The translations under genes and the position numbers were made by a program. A stretch of 52,373 bases of DNA. Origin: Candidatus Coprenecus pullistercoris. GTDB taxonomy: Bacteria; Bacteroidota; Bacteroidia; Bacteroidales; UBA932. Where the stretch lies: positions 1 through 52,373 of the forward strand of contig DXAT01000074.1 in NCBI GenBank assembly GCA_019116965.1, in the 5' to 3' direction. The notes below the pieces were generated by a model. The model made no database searches, was not told where the DNA came from, and worked only from the letters and a program-made list of their open reading frames with translations. Below, in pieces: positions 33,895-43,076 of this stretch (the first letter of the stretch is position 1; each line of letters begins with the position of its first letter).

Positions 33895-35535
33895 ATGGAA
33901 TTCAAATACGAGGAACTTTTCCAGATGGGTGAGGATACTACCAAGTATCATCTTGTCACCAAGGATTATGTGTCTACCGCTCAGTTCGAGGGCGAGGAAA
34001 TTCTGAAAGTCGATCCCGAAGGACTCAGGCTGATTGCCCGCCAGGCTTTCCACGATGTGGCATTCATGCTCCGTCCCGAGCACAACGAGATGGTGGCCAA
34101 GATTCTCAATGACCCCGAGGCCAGCCGCAACGACAAGGCCGTGGCCCTGACCATGCTGCTCAACGCCGATGTGGCCAAGAACCAGAAACTGCCTTTCTGC
34201 CAGGATACAGGTACAGCCATCGTAGTTGCAAAGAAAGGCCGCAGGGTATGGGTGGACAAGACCGCCGACGGCTCCCGTATCAGCGACGAGGAGGCCCTCC
34301 AGCACGGAGTATACGACACCTATACCACTGACAACCTGCGTTATTCCCAGACTCTTCCCTTAGACATGTACAAGGAGAAGAACTCCGGCAACAACCTGCC
34401 CGCTCAGGTGGACATCTATGCCACCGAGGGCGGCGAGTACAAGTTCCTGTTCATCGCCAAGGGCGGCGGCTCGGCCAACAAGACCTTCCTATTCCAGGAG
34501 ACCAAGGCCCTGCTCAACCCCGAAAAGCTCGAGAGCTTCCTGATCGAGAAGATGAAGACCCTCGGTACTGCGGCCTGCCCTCCCTACCACATCGCATTCG
34601 TGATCGGCGGCTCCTCGGCAGAGACCAACCTCAAGACCGTCAAGCTCGCCTCTGCCAAGTACTACGACAACCTGCCCACTACCGGTGACGACCTCGGCCG
34701 CGCCTTCCGCGATATCGAGCTGGAGCAGAAGCTCTTCAAGGCAGCCTGCAACATCGGCCTCGGCGCCCAGTTCGGCGGCAAGTACTTCGCCCACGACATA
34801 CGCGTGATCCGTCTGCCGCGTCACGGTGCGTCCTGCCCCGTCGGCCTCGGAGTATCCTGCAGCGCCGACCGCAACATCAAGGGTAAGATCAACAAGGACG
34901 GTATCTGGCTCGAGGATCTGGACAGCAACCCCATCCGTCTCGTTCCCGAGCAGCTGCGCGGCGGCTTTGCCAAGCATTCCGGAGGTGTAAAGATTGACCT
35001 GAACCGCCCGATGAAGGAAGTCCTCGCCGACCTGTCCCAGTATCCCGTATCGACATTCCTCCTGCTCAGCGGCACCATCATCGTAGGCCGCGACATCGCC
35101 CACGCCAAGCTGAAAGAGCGCATCGAGAGCGGAGAGGGCCTGCCCCAGTACATGAAGGAGCACCCGATCTACTACGCCGGCCCCGCCAAGACCCCCGAGG
35201 GAATGCCCTCCGGCAGCTTCGGTCCCACCACCGCCGGCCGTATGGACAGCTACGTGGACCTCTTCCAAGAGAACGGCGGCAGCATGATCATGATCGCCAA
35301 GGGCAACCGCAGCCAGCAGGTGACCGACGCCTGCAAGAAGCACGGCGGCTTCTACCTCGGCAGCATCGGCGGCCCCGCGGCCATCCTGGCTCAGGACAAT
35401 ATCAAGAAGGTCGAACTCCTCGAGTATCCCGAACTCGGCATGGAGGCCATCTGGAAGATCGAGGTAGTCGACTTCCCCGCCTTCATCCTCGTGGACGACA
35501 AGGGCAACGACTTCTTCAAGACTGTCCTCAAATAG
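33895..35535 (+). CDS. fum: Fumarate hydratase, class I (iron-sulphur)
   Basis: Interconverts fumarate and malate; in gut Bacteroidota it serves the reductive branch to succinate and propionate. 546 residues from [20 protein letters not shown]. The N-terminal catalytic half has [44 protein letters not shown] and [19 protein letters not shown], with the three Cys expected for the 4Fe-4S cluster; the C-terminal half has [21 protein letters not shown] and [13 protein letters not shown]. From about 34100 onward codons are strongly C-ending, unlike the neighbours, which suggests high expression. A strong terminator follows. Confidence 0.96.
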   Translation: MEFKYEELFQMGEDTTKYHLVTKDYVSTAQFEGEEILKVDPEGLRLIARQAFHDVAFMLRPEHNEMVAKILNDPEASRNDKAVALTMLLNADVAKNQKLPFCQDTGTAIVVAKKGRRVWVDKTADGSRISDEEALQHGVYDTYTTDNLRYSQTLPLDMYKEKNSGNNLPAQVDIYATEGGEYKFLFIAKGGGSANKTFLFQETKALLNPEKLESFLIEKMKTLGTAACPPYHIAFVIGGSSAETNLKTVKLASAKYYDNLPTTGDDLGRAFRDIELEQKLFKAACNIGLGAQFGGKYFAHDIRVIRLPRHGASCPVGLGVSCSADRNIKGKINKDGIWLEDLDSNPIRLVPEQLRGGFAKHSGGVKIDLNRPMKEVLADLSQYPVSTFLLLSGTIIVGRDIAHAKLKERIESGEGLPQYMKEHPIYYAGPAKTPEGMPSGSFGPTTAGRMDSYVDLFQENGGSMIMIAKGNRSQQVTDACKKHGGFYLGSIGGPAAILAQDNIKKVELLEYPELGMEAIWKIEVVDFPAFILVDDKGNDFFKTVLK

Positions 35536-35563
35536 GGAGGCCGTCAGGAATTTTAAGGAAAAT

Positions 35564-35599
35564 GGCCCGGTCCTGCAAGTTTTGCGGACCGGGCCTTTT
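35564..35599 (+). terminator. Intrinsic terminator of the fumarase gene
   Basis: GGCCCGGTCC (35564-35573) and GGACCGGGCC (35586-35595) form a 10-bp GC-rich stem with a 12-base loop, followed by TTTTC. It lies 28 bases after the stop codon. Confidence 0.93.
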
Positions 35600-35716
35600 C
35601 ATTTCTTAGTCTTGAAGGACAATATGTGGGCTGTCACCCCGGCGGCACCGGCAGGAACATCCCCGCCACTTCAAGCCCCGGCGACGCGGCCCCAATATGA
35701 TCAGCAGATAATTCAC
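35599..35716 (-). pseudogene. Relic of a second DUF454 (YbaN-like) gene
   Basis: Pieces of the DUF454 protein encoded at 38489-38845 can be read here in different frames: NYLLIILG at the start (intact gene NYLLIVLG), VAGMFLPVPPG in the middle (intact VAGMFLPVLPT) and VTAHILSFKTKK at the end (intact VTWHILSFKTKK). About two thirds of the gene between the last two pieces is missing. Even the bases ahead of the start resemble those of the intact copy. It is a decayed paralogue with an internal deletion and frameshift. Confidence 0.85.
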
Positions 35717-35826
35717 GCCCCAAAAAGTAACGAAAATCATTTGTCCGCCTCTTCCCGGCCACATTATCCGTCCCCTTTCCACAACGGCAGCAAAACTCGT
35801 GATTCTGTGCCGTTGCGGAAAGGATG

Positions 35827-36996
35827 TTAGTAGTTGAGGCCGAACCACCATAGCGGAAGGATGTTGCCGGAGGAGAACTCGATGCCGTCCTTGACGATGT
35901 AGCCTTCTTCGGCGGAGGCGAGCTGCTTGCGGCCTTTGGACTTGCCGCCTGTTTCGAAGGTGCGGCTGCCTATTCGGAAGTCGGAGATGGCGGAGGATGT
36001 GACCTGGTTGCGGACCCGGGTCTGGTTCAGGAAGAATGTCTCGCGGAGGCTGCCGGTGTCAGACTCGCTTTCCGCGAGCGCGTAGATAAGATTAGGATTG
36101 TCCAGATAGACTTTTTCGACTTTGCCCAGTCCACGGATACCGCCGGTGTCGTCCCTGAGCTGCGCAATCATTCCTGCGTCCTCGATATATTGGAAGTAGT
36201 CCGGCATCTGGTTGCGTCCGGCTCCTATGAGGTCCGCGAGTTTACTCATGTTGGGCTTGAAGGGGACACTCTTGGCTATTATGGCAAGCAGTTTCTTGAA
36301 CTTGCGTCCCATGGAGGCCGGCAGGTCGGCGAAGACAGGGATGTCGTTTTCCAATGTGACATTGATAATCTGCCGGAGTTTTTCTTCGAAGCCCGGGTCT
36401 CTGGAGAAAGGGTAGTAGCCCCGTTTCAGATAGTCCTCGAACAGCAGCAGGGGCGTCTTTATGTTAAAGGTCTCGGGTTTGCCGGCAATGATGTCATCAA
36501 GAGTGAGGACGGGTACCCGTACATCGTGGTAGAGATGCAGGTATTCCCGGAATGACAGTCCGTAGAGATGGTAGAGAACGGCCCTGCGGCTGAGGTCTGA
36601 CGTGCCTTTTGTCAAGTCCAGGACGGAGGAGCCGGAGAATACCACGTTCAGTTCGCTGTAGTAGTCGTAGATGAGTTTCAGTTCCCTGGACCACTCCTTG
36701 TATTTGTGGATCTCGTCGATGTAGAAATAATGTATGCCCCGCTGGACCAGAAGCCCGGCGAGGTCGAGCAGGCGGTGGCTGCTGAAATAGATGTCGTCTG
36801 CATTGACATACAGCACGTCGTCCGGGTTCATCTCCTGTTTGATATGCTGCAGCATCAGTGTGGTCTTCCCGACTCCCCTCGGTCCCTTGATGCCTATTAT
36901 GCGGTTGCGCCAGTTGATATCGGAGTAGAGGTACCTGTTGAAGCCTGTGTCGGTTTCGCGCAGCAGTTTCTTGTAGAAGGCTGTTAAAGTTTCCAT
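35827..36996 (-). CDS. AAA-family ATPase with DUF4143 domain
   Basis: 389 residues. N-terminal P-loop ATPase: Walker A GIKGPRGVGKTTLM, Walker B HYFYIDEIHKYKEW, sensor SELNVVFSGSSVLDL; central winged-helix-like part (PASMGRKFKKLLAIIAKSVPFKP, MSKLADLIGAGRNQMPDYFQYIED); C-terminal DUF4143 nuclease-like fold (KVEKVYLDNPNLIYAL, RETFFLNQTR). The usual final DUF4143 motif is replaced by SRTFETGGKSKGRKQL. The family is common and variable in copy number in Bacteroidota, with unknown role. The ATG at 36996 is chosen; an earlier one at 37032 lies inside the promoter/operator region. Confidence 0.92.
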   Translation of the reverse strand: METLTAFYKKLLRETDTGFNRYLYSDINWRNRIIGIKGPRGVGKTTLMLQHIKQEMNPDDVLYVNADDIYFSSHRLLDLAGLLVQRGIHYFYIDEIHKYKEWSRELKLIYDYYSELNVVFSGSSVLDLTKGTSDLSRRAVLYHLYGLSFREYLHLYHDVRVPVLTLDDIIAGKPETFNIKTPLLLFEDYLKRGYYPFSRDPGFEEKLRQIINVTLENDIPVFADLPASMGRKFKKLLAIIAKSVPFKPNMSKLADLIGAGRNQMPDYFQYIEDAGMIAQLRDDTGGIRGLGKVEKVYLDNPNLIYALAESESDTGSLRETFFLNQTRVRNQVTSSAISDFRIGSRTFETGGKSKGRKQLASAEEGYIVKDGIEFSSGNILPLWWFGLNY

Positions 36997-37012
36997 ACTG
37001 TAAATTTTTTTG

Positions 37013-37077
37013 CAAATATAGCAAAATTGCACTTGTGAAGTGCAAAAGCGTAAATAATTTGCACTTCATAAGTGCAA
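37013..37077 (-). promoter_or_regulatory. Promoter with two identical palindromic operators ahead of the DUF4143 ATPase gene
   Basis: The palindrome TTGCACTTnnnAAGTGCAA occurs twice, at 37027-37045 (spacer GTG) and 37059-37077 (spacer CAT), centres 32 bases apart, about three DNA turns, so both face the same side. On the minus strand TATATTTG (37013-37020) is an exact -7 element and TTTG at 37043-37046 a possible -33 (22 bases apart). The first palindrome therefore fills the promoter spacer, which suggests repression. Confidence 0.78.
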
Positions 37078-37090
37078 ATTATCGATTTTG

Positions 37091-38431
37091 TCAGCGGCTG
37101 TGGAAGTAGTAGAGGGCGATGACGGCAGTGGTGAGGGCCTCGGAGACGGCCATGGCGAGCCAGATACCGGTGTCGCCGAGCAGGCGTGGCATGATAATGA
37201 AACTCGGGACGATGAAAACGAGGCCGCGCAGGCAGGCGAAAAGCATGGCGGGCTTCATCTTCTCGAGGCTCTGGAGGAGGCCGATGGAGGCTACATTGGT
37301 GACATAGAAGATGTAGCCGAGAGCGAAGAGGGGCAGGCCGCCGATGGCGATGCGGGCGGCGTTGCCTTCCTGGCCGATGAACAGGCCTACGAGGGGGCCG
37401 GGCAGGAGCATGAATACGGCCATCCCGACAGTGCCGCAGACGATGGCGGTGATGATGGCCAGGCGGCTGGCGGACGATACCCTGTCCATCTTGCCGGCTC
37501 CGTAGTTGAAACTGATAATCGGCTGTGCGGACTGGGCCACGGCGTTGCCGAACATGAAGACGAAGGGGGTGTAGTAGCAGGCCACTCCGAAGGCACCTAC
37601 GCCGTCGTCTCCGAGATATCGCATGAATACCTGGTTGCCCATGAACATGAGGACGGCGATGGTGGCCTCACCGAGCAGGGCGGGGGAGCCTATCTTGCAC
37701 TGGTAGCCGATGTTGCGCAGACTCAGGCGCATGCTCTTGCGGCTCATTTTCAATTTGATCAGGCGCACGACCCTGGCCCGCAGCAGCAGATATCCGATGC
37801 CCATGCAGCCACCGATGACGATGCTGATGCCGGTGGCTATGGCCGCTCCCTTGACGCCCATCCCGAGCGGGAAGATGAAAAGCCAGTCAAGGACGGTGTT
37901 GATGATGGCGGTTATGACAGAGCACCACATGGCGTATTGCGGCGCACCGTCTAAGCGGATGATGAAAAGCGACACCGAGAGCCACATCTGGAAGGGCAGG
38001 GCCGGGACTATCCACAGCAGGTAGTCTAATACGAGAGGCATCAGGTGCTCCGAGGAGCCGAGCATCCGGGCCGTGGTCTCGGGAAAGGTCATGATGAGAC
38101 CTGCGACCAGCGCGGCTATGATGGTCACGAAGAGGATGGCCTGGGAGACATTGAGCCGGGCGGCCTTGATCTTGCCGCGGGCCAGGTGAATAGAGGCTAC
38201 CACGGAACTGCCCGCACCGGCCATCAGACCGAGACCGGTGAATATCATCCATACGGGCACGCAGATATTGACGGCGGCGATACCGTCGCTGCCTACTCCG
38301 TGGCCTATGAAGATACCGTCGATGGCCGTGACCGCCGACATGCTTACCATCCCCAGCAGAGTAGTAACGAAATACTTACCGAACAGGGACGGGATGTTTA
38401 CTGTTCCGAAATCAATAGCATCGCGCTGCAT
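37091..38431 (-). CDS. MATE family multidrug/cation exporter
   Basis: 446 residues with twelve predicted helices, in two halves of six. Typical blocks: VNIPSLFGKYFVTTLLGMVS near the start, DGIFIGHGVGSDGIAAVN, GLGLMAGAGSSVVASIHLARG, and in the second half GNAVAQSAQPIISFNYGAG. It is closest in look to the MepA branch. The start at 38431 fits the family; 38458 is also in frame. It is followed by the palindromic operators and the DUF4143 ATPase on the same strand, only 14 bases from the nearer palindrome. Confidence 0.92.
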   Translation of the reverse strand: MQRDAIDFGTVNIPSLFGKYFVTTLLGMVSMSAVTAIDGIFIGHGVGSDGIAAVNICVPVWMIFTGLGLMAGAGSSVVASIHLARGKIKAARLNVSQAILFVTIIAALVAGLIMTFPETTARMLGSSEHLMPLVLDYLLWIVPALPFQMWLSVSLFIIRLDGAPQYAMWCSVITAIINTVLDWLFIFPLGMGVKGAAIATGISIVIGGCMGIGYLLLRARVVRLIKLKMSRKSMRLSLRNIGYQCKIGSPALLGEATIAVLMFMGNQVFMRYLGDDGVGAFGVACYYTPFVFMFGNAVAQSAQPIISFNYGAGKMDRVSSASRLAIITAIVCGTVGMAVFMLLPGPLVGLFIGQEGNAARIAIGGLPLFALGYIFYVTNVASIGLLQSLEKMKPAMLFACLRGLVFIVPSFIIMPRLLGDTGIWLAMAVSEALTTAVIALYYFHSR

Positions 38432-38488
38432 AAATCCCGAATTAATAAAGTGCGGCAAAGGTGGGTCAAAATATCCGAATTGCCAAAT

Positions 38489-38845
38489 TCACTTTTTGGT
38501 CTTAAACGACAGAATGTGCCATGTCACCCCTATGGCTATGATGGCCAGCAGGATGCGGAGCCATAGCTGATGCACGAGCACTATGCTTAAGGTGATGGTG
38601 AGCCAGAGGGTGATGACCGATATGGTCTTGACCTTTCGGGAAATGCATTTGTGCTCCTGGAAGTCGCGGATGTACGGTCCCAGCTTAGGCTGCGACATAA
38701 GCCAGGCATGCAGGCGCGGCGAGCCTTTCAGCCAGCACCAGGCCGTCAGCAGCAGAAAAGGGGTCGTCGGCAGTACCGGCAGAAACATTCCGGCCACGCC
38801 AAATCCCAGTGACACCGCTCCCAACACAATAAGCAGATAATTCAT
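38489..38845 (-). CDS. DUF454 family inner-membrane protein (YbaN-like)
   Basis: 118 residues. NYLLIVLGAVSLGFGVAGMF, PVLPTTPFLLLTAWCWLKGS and the last two helices (TISVITLWLTITLSIVLV, LRILLAIIAIGVTWHIL) are the standard DUF454 pattern, with SPRLHAWLMSQPKLGPYIRD in the cytosolic loop. Function unknown; often next to haem or envelope genes. A deleted copy lies 2.8 kb away at 35599-35716 in the same orientation. Confidence 0.92.
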   Translation of the reverse strand: MNYLLIVLGAVSLGFGVAGMFLPVLPTTPFLLLTAWCWLKGSPRLHAWLMSQPKLGPYIRDFQEHKCISRKVKTISVITLWLTITLSIVLVHQLWLRILLAIIAIGVTWHILSFKTKK

Positions 38846-38894
38846 GCCTCAAAAATAACAAAAATCCCAATGATGCAAAATCCGAAAATAAATC

Positions 38895-38926
38895 CTGATA
38901 ATCAGTTGTTTGTAAAATCACTTGCC
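38895..38926 (+). repeat. Left flanking repeat of the RAYT gene
   Basis: CTGATAATCAG (38895-38905, a near-perfect palindrome), 14 bases including TTG and an AAAA run, then ACTTGCC (38920-38926). The same arrangement occurs in the same orientation at 40027-40059 on the other side of the transposase gene. Confidence 0.65.
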
Positions 38927-38989
38927 CCAATTGCCTGTTTTAGGTCAGCGTTTGAGGCGGCCTGCTTGTGTATGTATTTGAAAATAAAG

Positions 38990-39022
38990 TATATCACATC
39001 GCCATTTGCCCCTCGTGATATA
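38990..39022. repeat. Inverted repeat upstream of the RAYT gene
   Basis: TATATCAC (38990-38997) and GTGATATA (39015-39022), 8-bp stem with a 17-base loop. It lies between the left flanking repeat and the transposase gene and could be a subterminal hairpin recognised by the enzyme. Confidence 0.5.
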
Positions 39023-39080
39023 AAATGCAGTAGAAAGTTAAGTTAATTTGCAAATTCTGTAAAATTTTAAATATCAGTGT

Positions 39081-39112
39081 CTTGGAAGTATGGGGTATCT
39101 TTTTTAGCTTTG
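39081..39112 (+). promoter_or_regulatory. Promoter abutting the RAYT start codon
   Basis: CTTG (39081-39084) as imperfect -33, 20 bases, TAGCTTTG (39105-39112) as exact -7. Only four bases separate the -7 element from the ATG at 39117, so the predicted transcript has essentially no 5' leader. Confidence 0.55.
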
Positions 39113-39116
39113 CTCT

Positions 39117-40004
39117 ATGGAAAATCAATATTGGCATATTTGTACGGACGGGCTGGATAGGAATTTGATTTTCACGGGCCGATCTGATTATATTTCCGGA
39201 ATGAACAGTATTCCGGTATACGCTTTGAGTTATGATGTAAAGGTATTGGCTTTTTGTCTGATGAGCAATCATGTACATTTCATTGTCAGCGGGCAGGAGG
39301 AGAATGGCGTGAAATTTATCCGGCACTATAAGAAGAGGCTGGCTGTGATAGCAGGAAAAACTGCGAAAGATGATGTCAGGAGGACTGGAATCTATATGAA
39401 GCGCATTGACGATACGGAATATCTGATGCGTGCGATAGGATATGTACTGCGTAATCCTGTGCCTACCGGACAGAAAATCATGCCTTCACGCTATGAGTGG
39501 TGTTCGGCGGATCTTTATTTTAAGGGCTATAATGGTGCCTGCCCGGTGGGACGTACTGTAAATTCATTGAATTATAGAGAAAGACGTAAACTGCTCGGTT
39601 CCCATATTGAAGTACCGGAACACTATACACTTTCTCCGGAGGGAATGATATATCCTGAATGCTATGTGGACAGTGATACCGTCGAGCGGTTGTTCCATAG
39701 CCCAGGCCGGTTGCTTTACCGTCTGTCACGCAATGATGACGCAGAACTGGAACTGTATATGATGTCGGATATACTTCGAAAGGTGCAGTATCAGGATGCG
39801 GATCTTATAGGTTCGGTTAGCAGCATCTGCAAAACGGAGTTCTGTTGTGCATCTCTGCAAGAGCTGAGTGTCGAGCAGCGTTATGGCCTCGCCGGTATAT
39901 TGCGGAAGAAGTATGGTGTGGGTATCAAACAGATAGCCCGTCTTACCCGTGTTGACCCAACAGTGCTCAAGCGTATATTTAATTCCGGACGACATTTAAA
40001 GTAA
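39117..40004 (+). CDS. REP-associated tyrosine transposase-like protein (Y1/RAYT)
   Basis: 295 residues. The N-terminal Y1 domain (HUH fold, about 1-160) shows the metal-binding pair in FCLMSNHVHFIVSG (NHVHF) and the usual YVLRNPVPTGQ (family YIHLNPV) with candidate tyrosine(s) near RYEWCSADLYF. The C-terminal third (about 220-295) ends in a helix-turn-helix, YGLAGILRKKYGVGIKQIAR and the following RVDPTVLKRIF, likely for DNA recognition. RAYTs are single-copy domesticated relatives of IS200/IS605 enzymes that spread REP palindromes. Related repeats flank the gene at 38895 and 40027. Confidence 0.85.
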   Translation: MENQYWHICTDGLDRNLIFTGRSDYISGMNSIPVYALSYDVKVLAFCLMSNHVHFIVSGQEENGVKFIRHYKKRLAVIAGKTAKDDVRRTGIYMKRIDDTEYLMRAIGYVLRNPVPTGQKIMPSRYEWCSADLYFKGYNGACPVGRTVNSLNYRERRKLLGSHIEVPEHYTLSPEGMIYPECYVDSDTVERLFHSPGRLLYRLSRNDDAELELYMMSDILRKVQYQDADLIGSVSSICKTEFCCASLQELSVEQRYGLAGILRKKYGVGIKQIARLTRVDPTVLKRIFNSGRHLK

Positions 40005-40026
40005 ATATTTTGTGCGGAGGCGGTGG

Positions 40027-40059
40027 CTGATAATCAGAGTTGATTAAAAATAACTTGCC
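40027..40059 (+). repeat. Right flanking repeat of the RAYT gene
   Basis: CTGATAATCAG (40027-40037), 15 bases including GTTG and an AAAAA run, then ACTTGCC (40053-40059). Direct copy of the arrangement at 38895-38926; the two repeats enclose about 1.1 kb with the RAYT gene. Confidence 0.65.
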
Positions 40060-40122
40060 TCTGAAGAAACAGTTCGCATTGGGCTGTATTGTGTGGAGTC
40101 TGTGAAATACGGAGGGTGAATG

Positions 40123-40163
40123 AAAAAATACCTGCCGGAGACGGTGCTCCGACAGGTATTTTT
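40123..40163. terminator. Bidirectional terminator downstream of infB
   Basis: AAAAAATACCTGCCGGAG (40123-40140) pairs with CTCCGACAGGTATTTTT (40147-40163) with one C/A mismatch and a 6-base loop. A and T tracts flank the GC-rich part on both sides, so it can end the minus-strand infB transcript and the plus-strand RAYT transcript. Confidence 0.92.
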
Positions 40164-40201
40164 CTTTCCGGGTAGGTTGGCGGGCCTCCTGGGGAATGGT
40201 A

Positions 40202-43057
40202 TTAGAGCTTGCGCTTGACTTCTACGATCTGGTAGGCCTCGATGGTGTCGCCGACCTTGATGTCGTTGTAGCCGTCGATGTTCAGACCGCAGTCCATGCC
40301 GGCTGCGACATCCTTGACATCGTCCTTGAAACGCTTGAGTGAGCCGAGCGCACCTGTGTAGACTACAATGCCGTCGCGGATGACGCGGACCTTGGAACTG
40401 CGGGTGATCTTGCCTTCCTTGACCATACATCCGGCAATGGTGCCGACTTTGGAGATCCTGAAGGTCTCGCGAACCTCGGCGGTGGCTGTGACTTCCTCTT
40501 TCTCCTCGGGAGCGAGCATGCCCTCGATACCGCTCTTGACCTCGTTTATCGCGTCATAGATGACGGAGTAGAGACGGATCTCGATCTCCTCTTTTTCGGC
40601 CAGGCGGCGGGCACTTGCCGAGGGTCTTACCTGGAATCCGATGATGATGGCGTTGGATGCGGCGGCCAGCAGGACATCGGACTCGGAGATGGCACCTACG
40701 GCCTTATGGATTACATCCACATGTATCTCCTCGGTGGACAGCTTGATAAGGGAATCGGAGAGGGCCTCGATGGAACCGTCCACATCTCCTTTGACGATGA
40801 TGTTGAGTTCCTTGAAGTTGCCTATGGCGATACGGCGCCCTATCTCTTCGAGAGTGATGTGCTTCTGTGTCCTAAGGCCCTGGATGCGGAGCAGCTGCTC
40901 GCGCTTGTTGGCCAGGTCCTTGGCCTCGCGCTCATCGTCCATGACATTGAATGTCTCGCCTGCGGTCGGGGCTCCGTTGAGTCCGAGAACGGAAACAGGG
41001 GTGGAGGGATCAGCCTCATCAACTTTCTGCCCGCGTTCGTTGAACATGGCCTTAACCCTGCCGTAGTAGCTGCCGCTGAGGACTATATCTCCTACATGAA
41101 GCGTACCGTTCTGTACGAGTACGGTGGCTAAATAGCCGCGGCCCTTGTCCAAAGAGGACTCGATGACCGTACCCTTGGCCTTGCGGTTGGGATTGGCCTT
41201 GAGCTCCAGCAGGTCGGCTTCCAGCAGGACTTCTTCGAGGAGCTTGTCCACATTGGTGCCTTTTTTGGCCGATATCTCCTGGCACTGGAACTTGCCGCCC
41301 CAGTCCTCGACGAGGATGTTCATGTTGGCAAGCTGTTCGCGGATGCGGTCCGGATTGGCTCCCGGCTTGTCTATCTTGTTGATTGCAAATATCATGGGTA
41401 CTCCTGCGGCCTGAGCATGGTTGATGGCCTCTATGGTTTGGGGCATGATGGCGTCGTCTGCTGCCACGATGATGATTACCAAGTCTGTAATCTTGGCGCC
41501 TCGGGCACGCATGGCGGTGAAGGCCTCGTGTCCCGGGGTGTCGAGGAAAGTGATGCGGCGTCCGTCGGGCAGCTGGACATTGTAGGCACCGATGTGCTGG
41601 GTGATTCCTCCAGCCTCTCCTGCGATGACATTGGACTTGCGGATGTAGTCCAGCAGGGATGTCTTACCGTGGTCCACATGTCCCATGACAGTGATGATGG
41701 GAGGACGCTCAACCAGATCTGCAGGATCGTCCACTTCCTCCTGAATTTCGCTCTCCTCATCGGCTGATACGAACTGTACCTCGTATCCGAATTCCTCGGC
41801 CACCAGTACCAGGGCATCGGCTTCGAGACGCTGGTTGATGGACACCATAAGGCCTAAGTTCATGCAGGCGGCAATGACTTTGGTGACCGGTATGTTCATC
41901 ATGACTGCCAACTCGTTGACTGTGACGAACTCGGTCATCTTCAGTATTTTGCTTTCAAGCTGCTGTTGCTCGCGTGCCTCCTCCATCTTCTGGGAGATCA
42001 TCTCGCGCTTCTCCCTCTTGTGCTTGGAGCTCTTGGTCTTGCCCTTGCTTTCGGTCATGCGGGCGTAGGTCTCCTTGATCTGCTTCTGAATCTGGTCCTC
42101 GTCTATCTCCACGCGTATGGGTTTCGGCTTCTCCTTTTTGTTCTTCTTGCCGGCATTCTGCTCTCCGCCCTTCTTGTTGCGGTTTTTCTGATTACCCGGA
42201 TCCGCTTTTGTAATGTCAACTTTCTCGCCCTGGCCCTTGATGCGCTCGCGCTTGCGGTGCGTGTTCTTGTCCTGGCCGGAGGAGTGCTTCTTCTCAAATG
42301 CGGACAAGTCTATCTTTCCGCTTATGACCGGACCTGTCAGTTTCTCTACCCTGGTCTCGATATGTTCCACTTCCTGTCTGGCGGGCTGCTTGTCCGCAGG
42401 TGCGGGTGCAGGCTGTACGGTGGGTTTCGGAGCAGGCTGGGGGGCCTGAACTGTGGGTTTCTTTTTATTAAGGTCTATTTTCCCGAGAATCTTCGGACCA
42501 TTGTGCCCTGGTCTGTCCTGAACGGTAGCAGGTGCCGGCTCTGCCGTTTGCCCGGCAGTATCTGCCTCAGGCTCTGCAGCTTTGGCAGCTGCAGGCGCAT
42601 CATTGACGGCCGGCTTTTTCTCAGGATTATTCTGCTCCGTCACAGATGCTTTTGTCTCCTGTTCGGCCACGGGTGCTGGAGACGCAGGGGCATTCACGCT
42701 CTCTTCAACGGTCTCACTCTTCTTCTCCTTGGCGGGCTCAGGGGAGGTGTGACGGTTGATAGTGGTGCTTTTGATGAATACCTCATCATCGAAAGACTCG
42801 TCTTCCTGCTCATGTTTCGGACCTTCTTTCTTGGTGATTTCCTTGACCTTGATGGCGATTTTCTTTGACTCCTCCTTGATAAGCTGCTCCTTGGCATACT
42901 CTTTCTTGACGAGTTCGTATTCTTCGGCGCTTATCTGTGCTGTGGGATGAGCCTCCACCTCAAAACCTTTCTTATTGAGGAACTCAACCAGTGTCCCCAA
43001 TCCGATATTGAATTCCTTAAGTACTTTGTTGATTCTTATTTTCTCTTGTCCCGCCAT
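40202..43057 (-). CDS. infB: Translation initiation factor IF-2
   Basis: GTPase that places initiator tRNA on the small ribosomal subunit. 951 residues. The N-terminus ([20 protein letters not shown]) is the IF2N domain; residues about 85-350 are a low-complexity linker rich in Lys, Glu, Pro and Ala; a second IF2N domain follows ([18 protein letters not shown]). The G domain near 455 has [30 protein letters not shown] and NKIDKP, and domains II-IV complete the C-terminus with [19 protein letters not shown]. Last gene of rimP-nusA-infB, 19 bases after nusA. Confidence 0.97.
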   Translation of the reverse strand: MAGQEKIRINKVLKEFNIGLGTLVEFLNKKGFEVEAHPTAQISAEEYELVKKEYAKEQLIKEESKKIAIKVKEITKKEGPKHEQEDESFDDEVFIKSTTINRHTSPEPAKEKKSETVEESVNAPASPAPVAEQETKASVTEQNNPEKKPAVNDAPAAAKAAEPEADTAGQTAEPAPATVQDRPGHNGPKILGKIDLNKKKPTVQAPQPAPKPTVQPAPAPADKQPARQEVEHIETRVEKLTGPVISGKIDLSAFEKKHSSGQDKNTHRKRERIKGQGEKVDITKADPGNQKNRNKKGGEQNAGKKNKKEKPKPIRVEIDEDQIQKQIKETYARMTESKGKTKSSKHKREKREMISQKMEEAREQQQLESKILKMTEFVTVNELAVMMNIPVTKVIAACMNLGLMVSINQRLEADALVLVAEEFGYEVQFVSADEESEIQEEVDDPADLVERPPIITVMGHVDHGKTSLLDYIRKSNVIAGEAGGITQHIGAYNVQLPDGRRITFLDTPGHEAFTAMRARGAKITDLVIIIVAADDAIMPQTIEAINHAQAAGVPMIFAINKIDKPGANPDRIREQLANMNILVEDWGGKFQCQEISAKKGTNVDKLLEEVLLEADLLELKANPNRKAKGTVIESSLDKGRGYLATVLVQNGTLHVGDIVLSGSYYGRVKAMFNERGQKVDEADPSTPVSVLGLNGAPTAGETFNVMDDEREAKDLANKREQLLRIQGLRTQKHITLEEIGRRIAIGNFKELNIIVKGDVDGSIEALSDSLIKLSTEEIHVDVIHKAVGAISESDVLLAAASNAIIIGFQVRPSASARRLAEKEEIEIRLYSVIYDAINEVKSGIEGMLAPEEKEEVTATAEVRETFRISKVGTIAGCMVKEGKITRSSKVRVIRDGIVVYTGALGSLKRFKDDVKDVAAGMDCGLNIDGYNDIKVGDTIEAYQIVEVKRKL

Positions 43058-43076
43058 ATACTGATGTTTTTAGTTA

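Noticed and set aside
34489-35343. Minus-strand frame of 284 codons opposite fumarase
   Set aside because: Arises from the C-ending codon bias of fumarase; Leu/Val/Gly/Ala-rich nonsense.
37088-37954. Plus-strand acidic frame of 288 codons opposite the MATE gene
   Set aside because: Antisense of a membrane protein gene, giving Asp/Glu/Gly/His-rich nonsense.
41966-42868. Plus-strand frame of 300 codons that looks very hydrophobic
   Set aside because: It is the reverse strand of the Lys/Glu/Pro-rich linker of infB, which always reads as Leu/Phe/Gly-rich in antisense; not a membrane protein.
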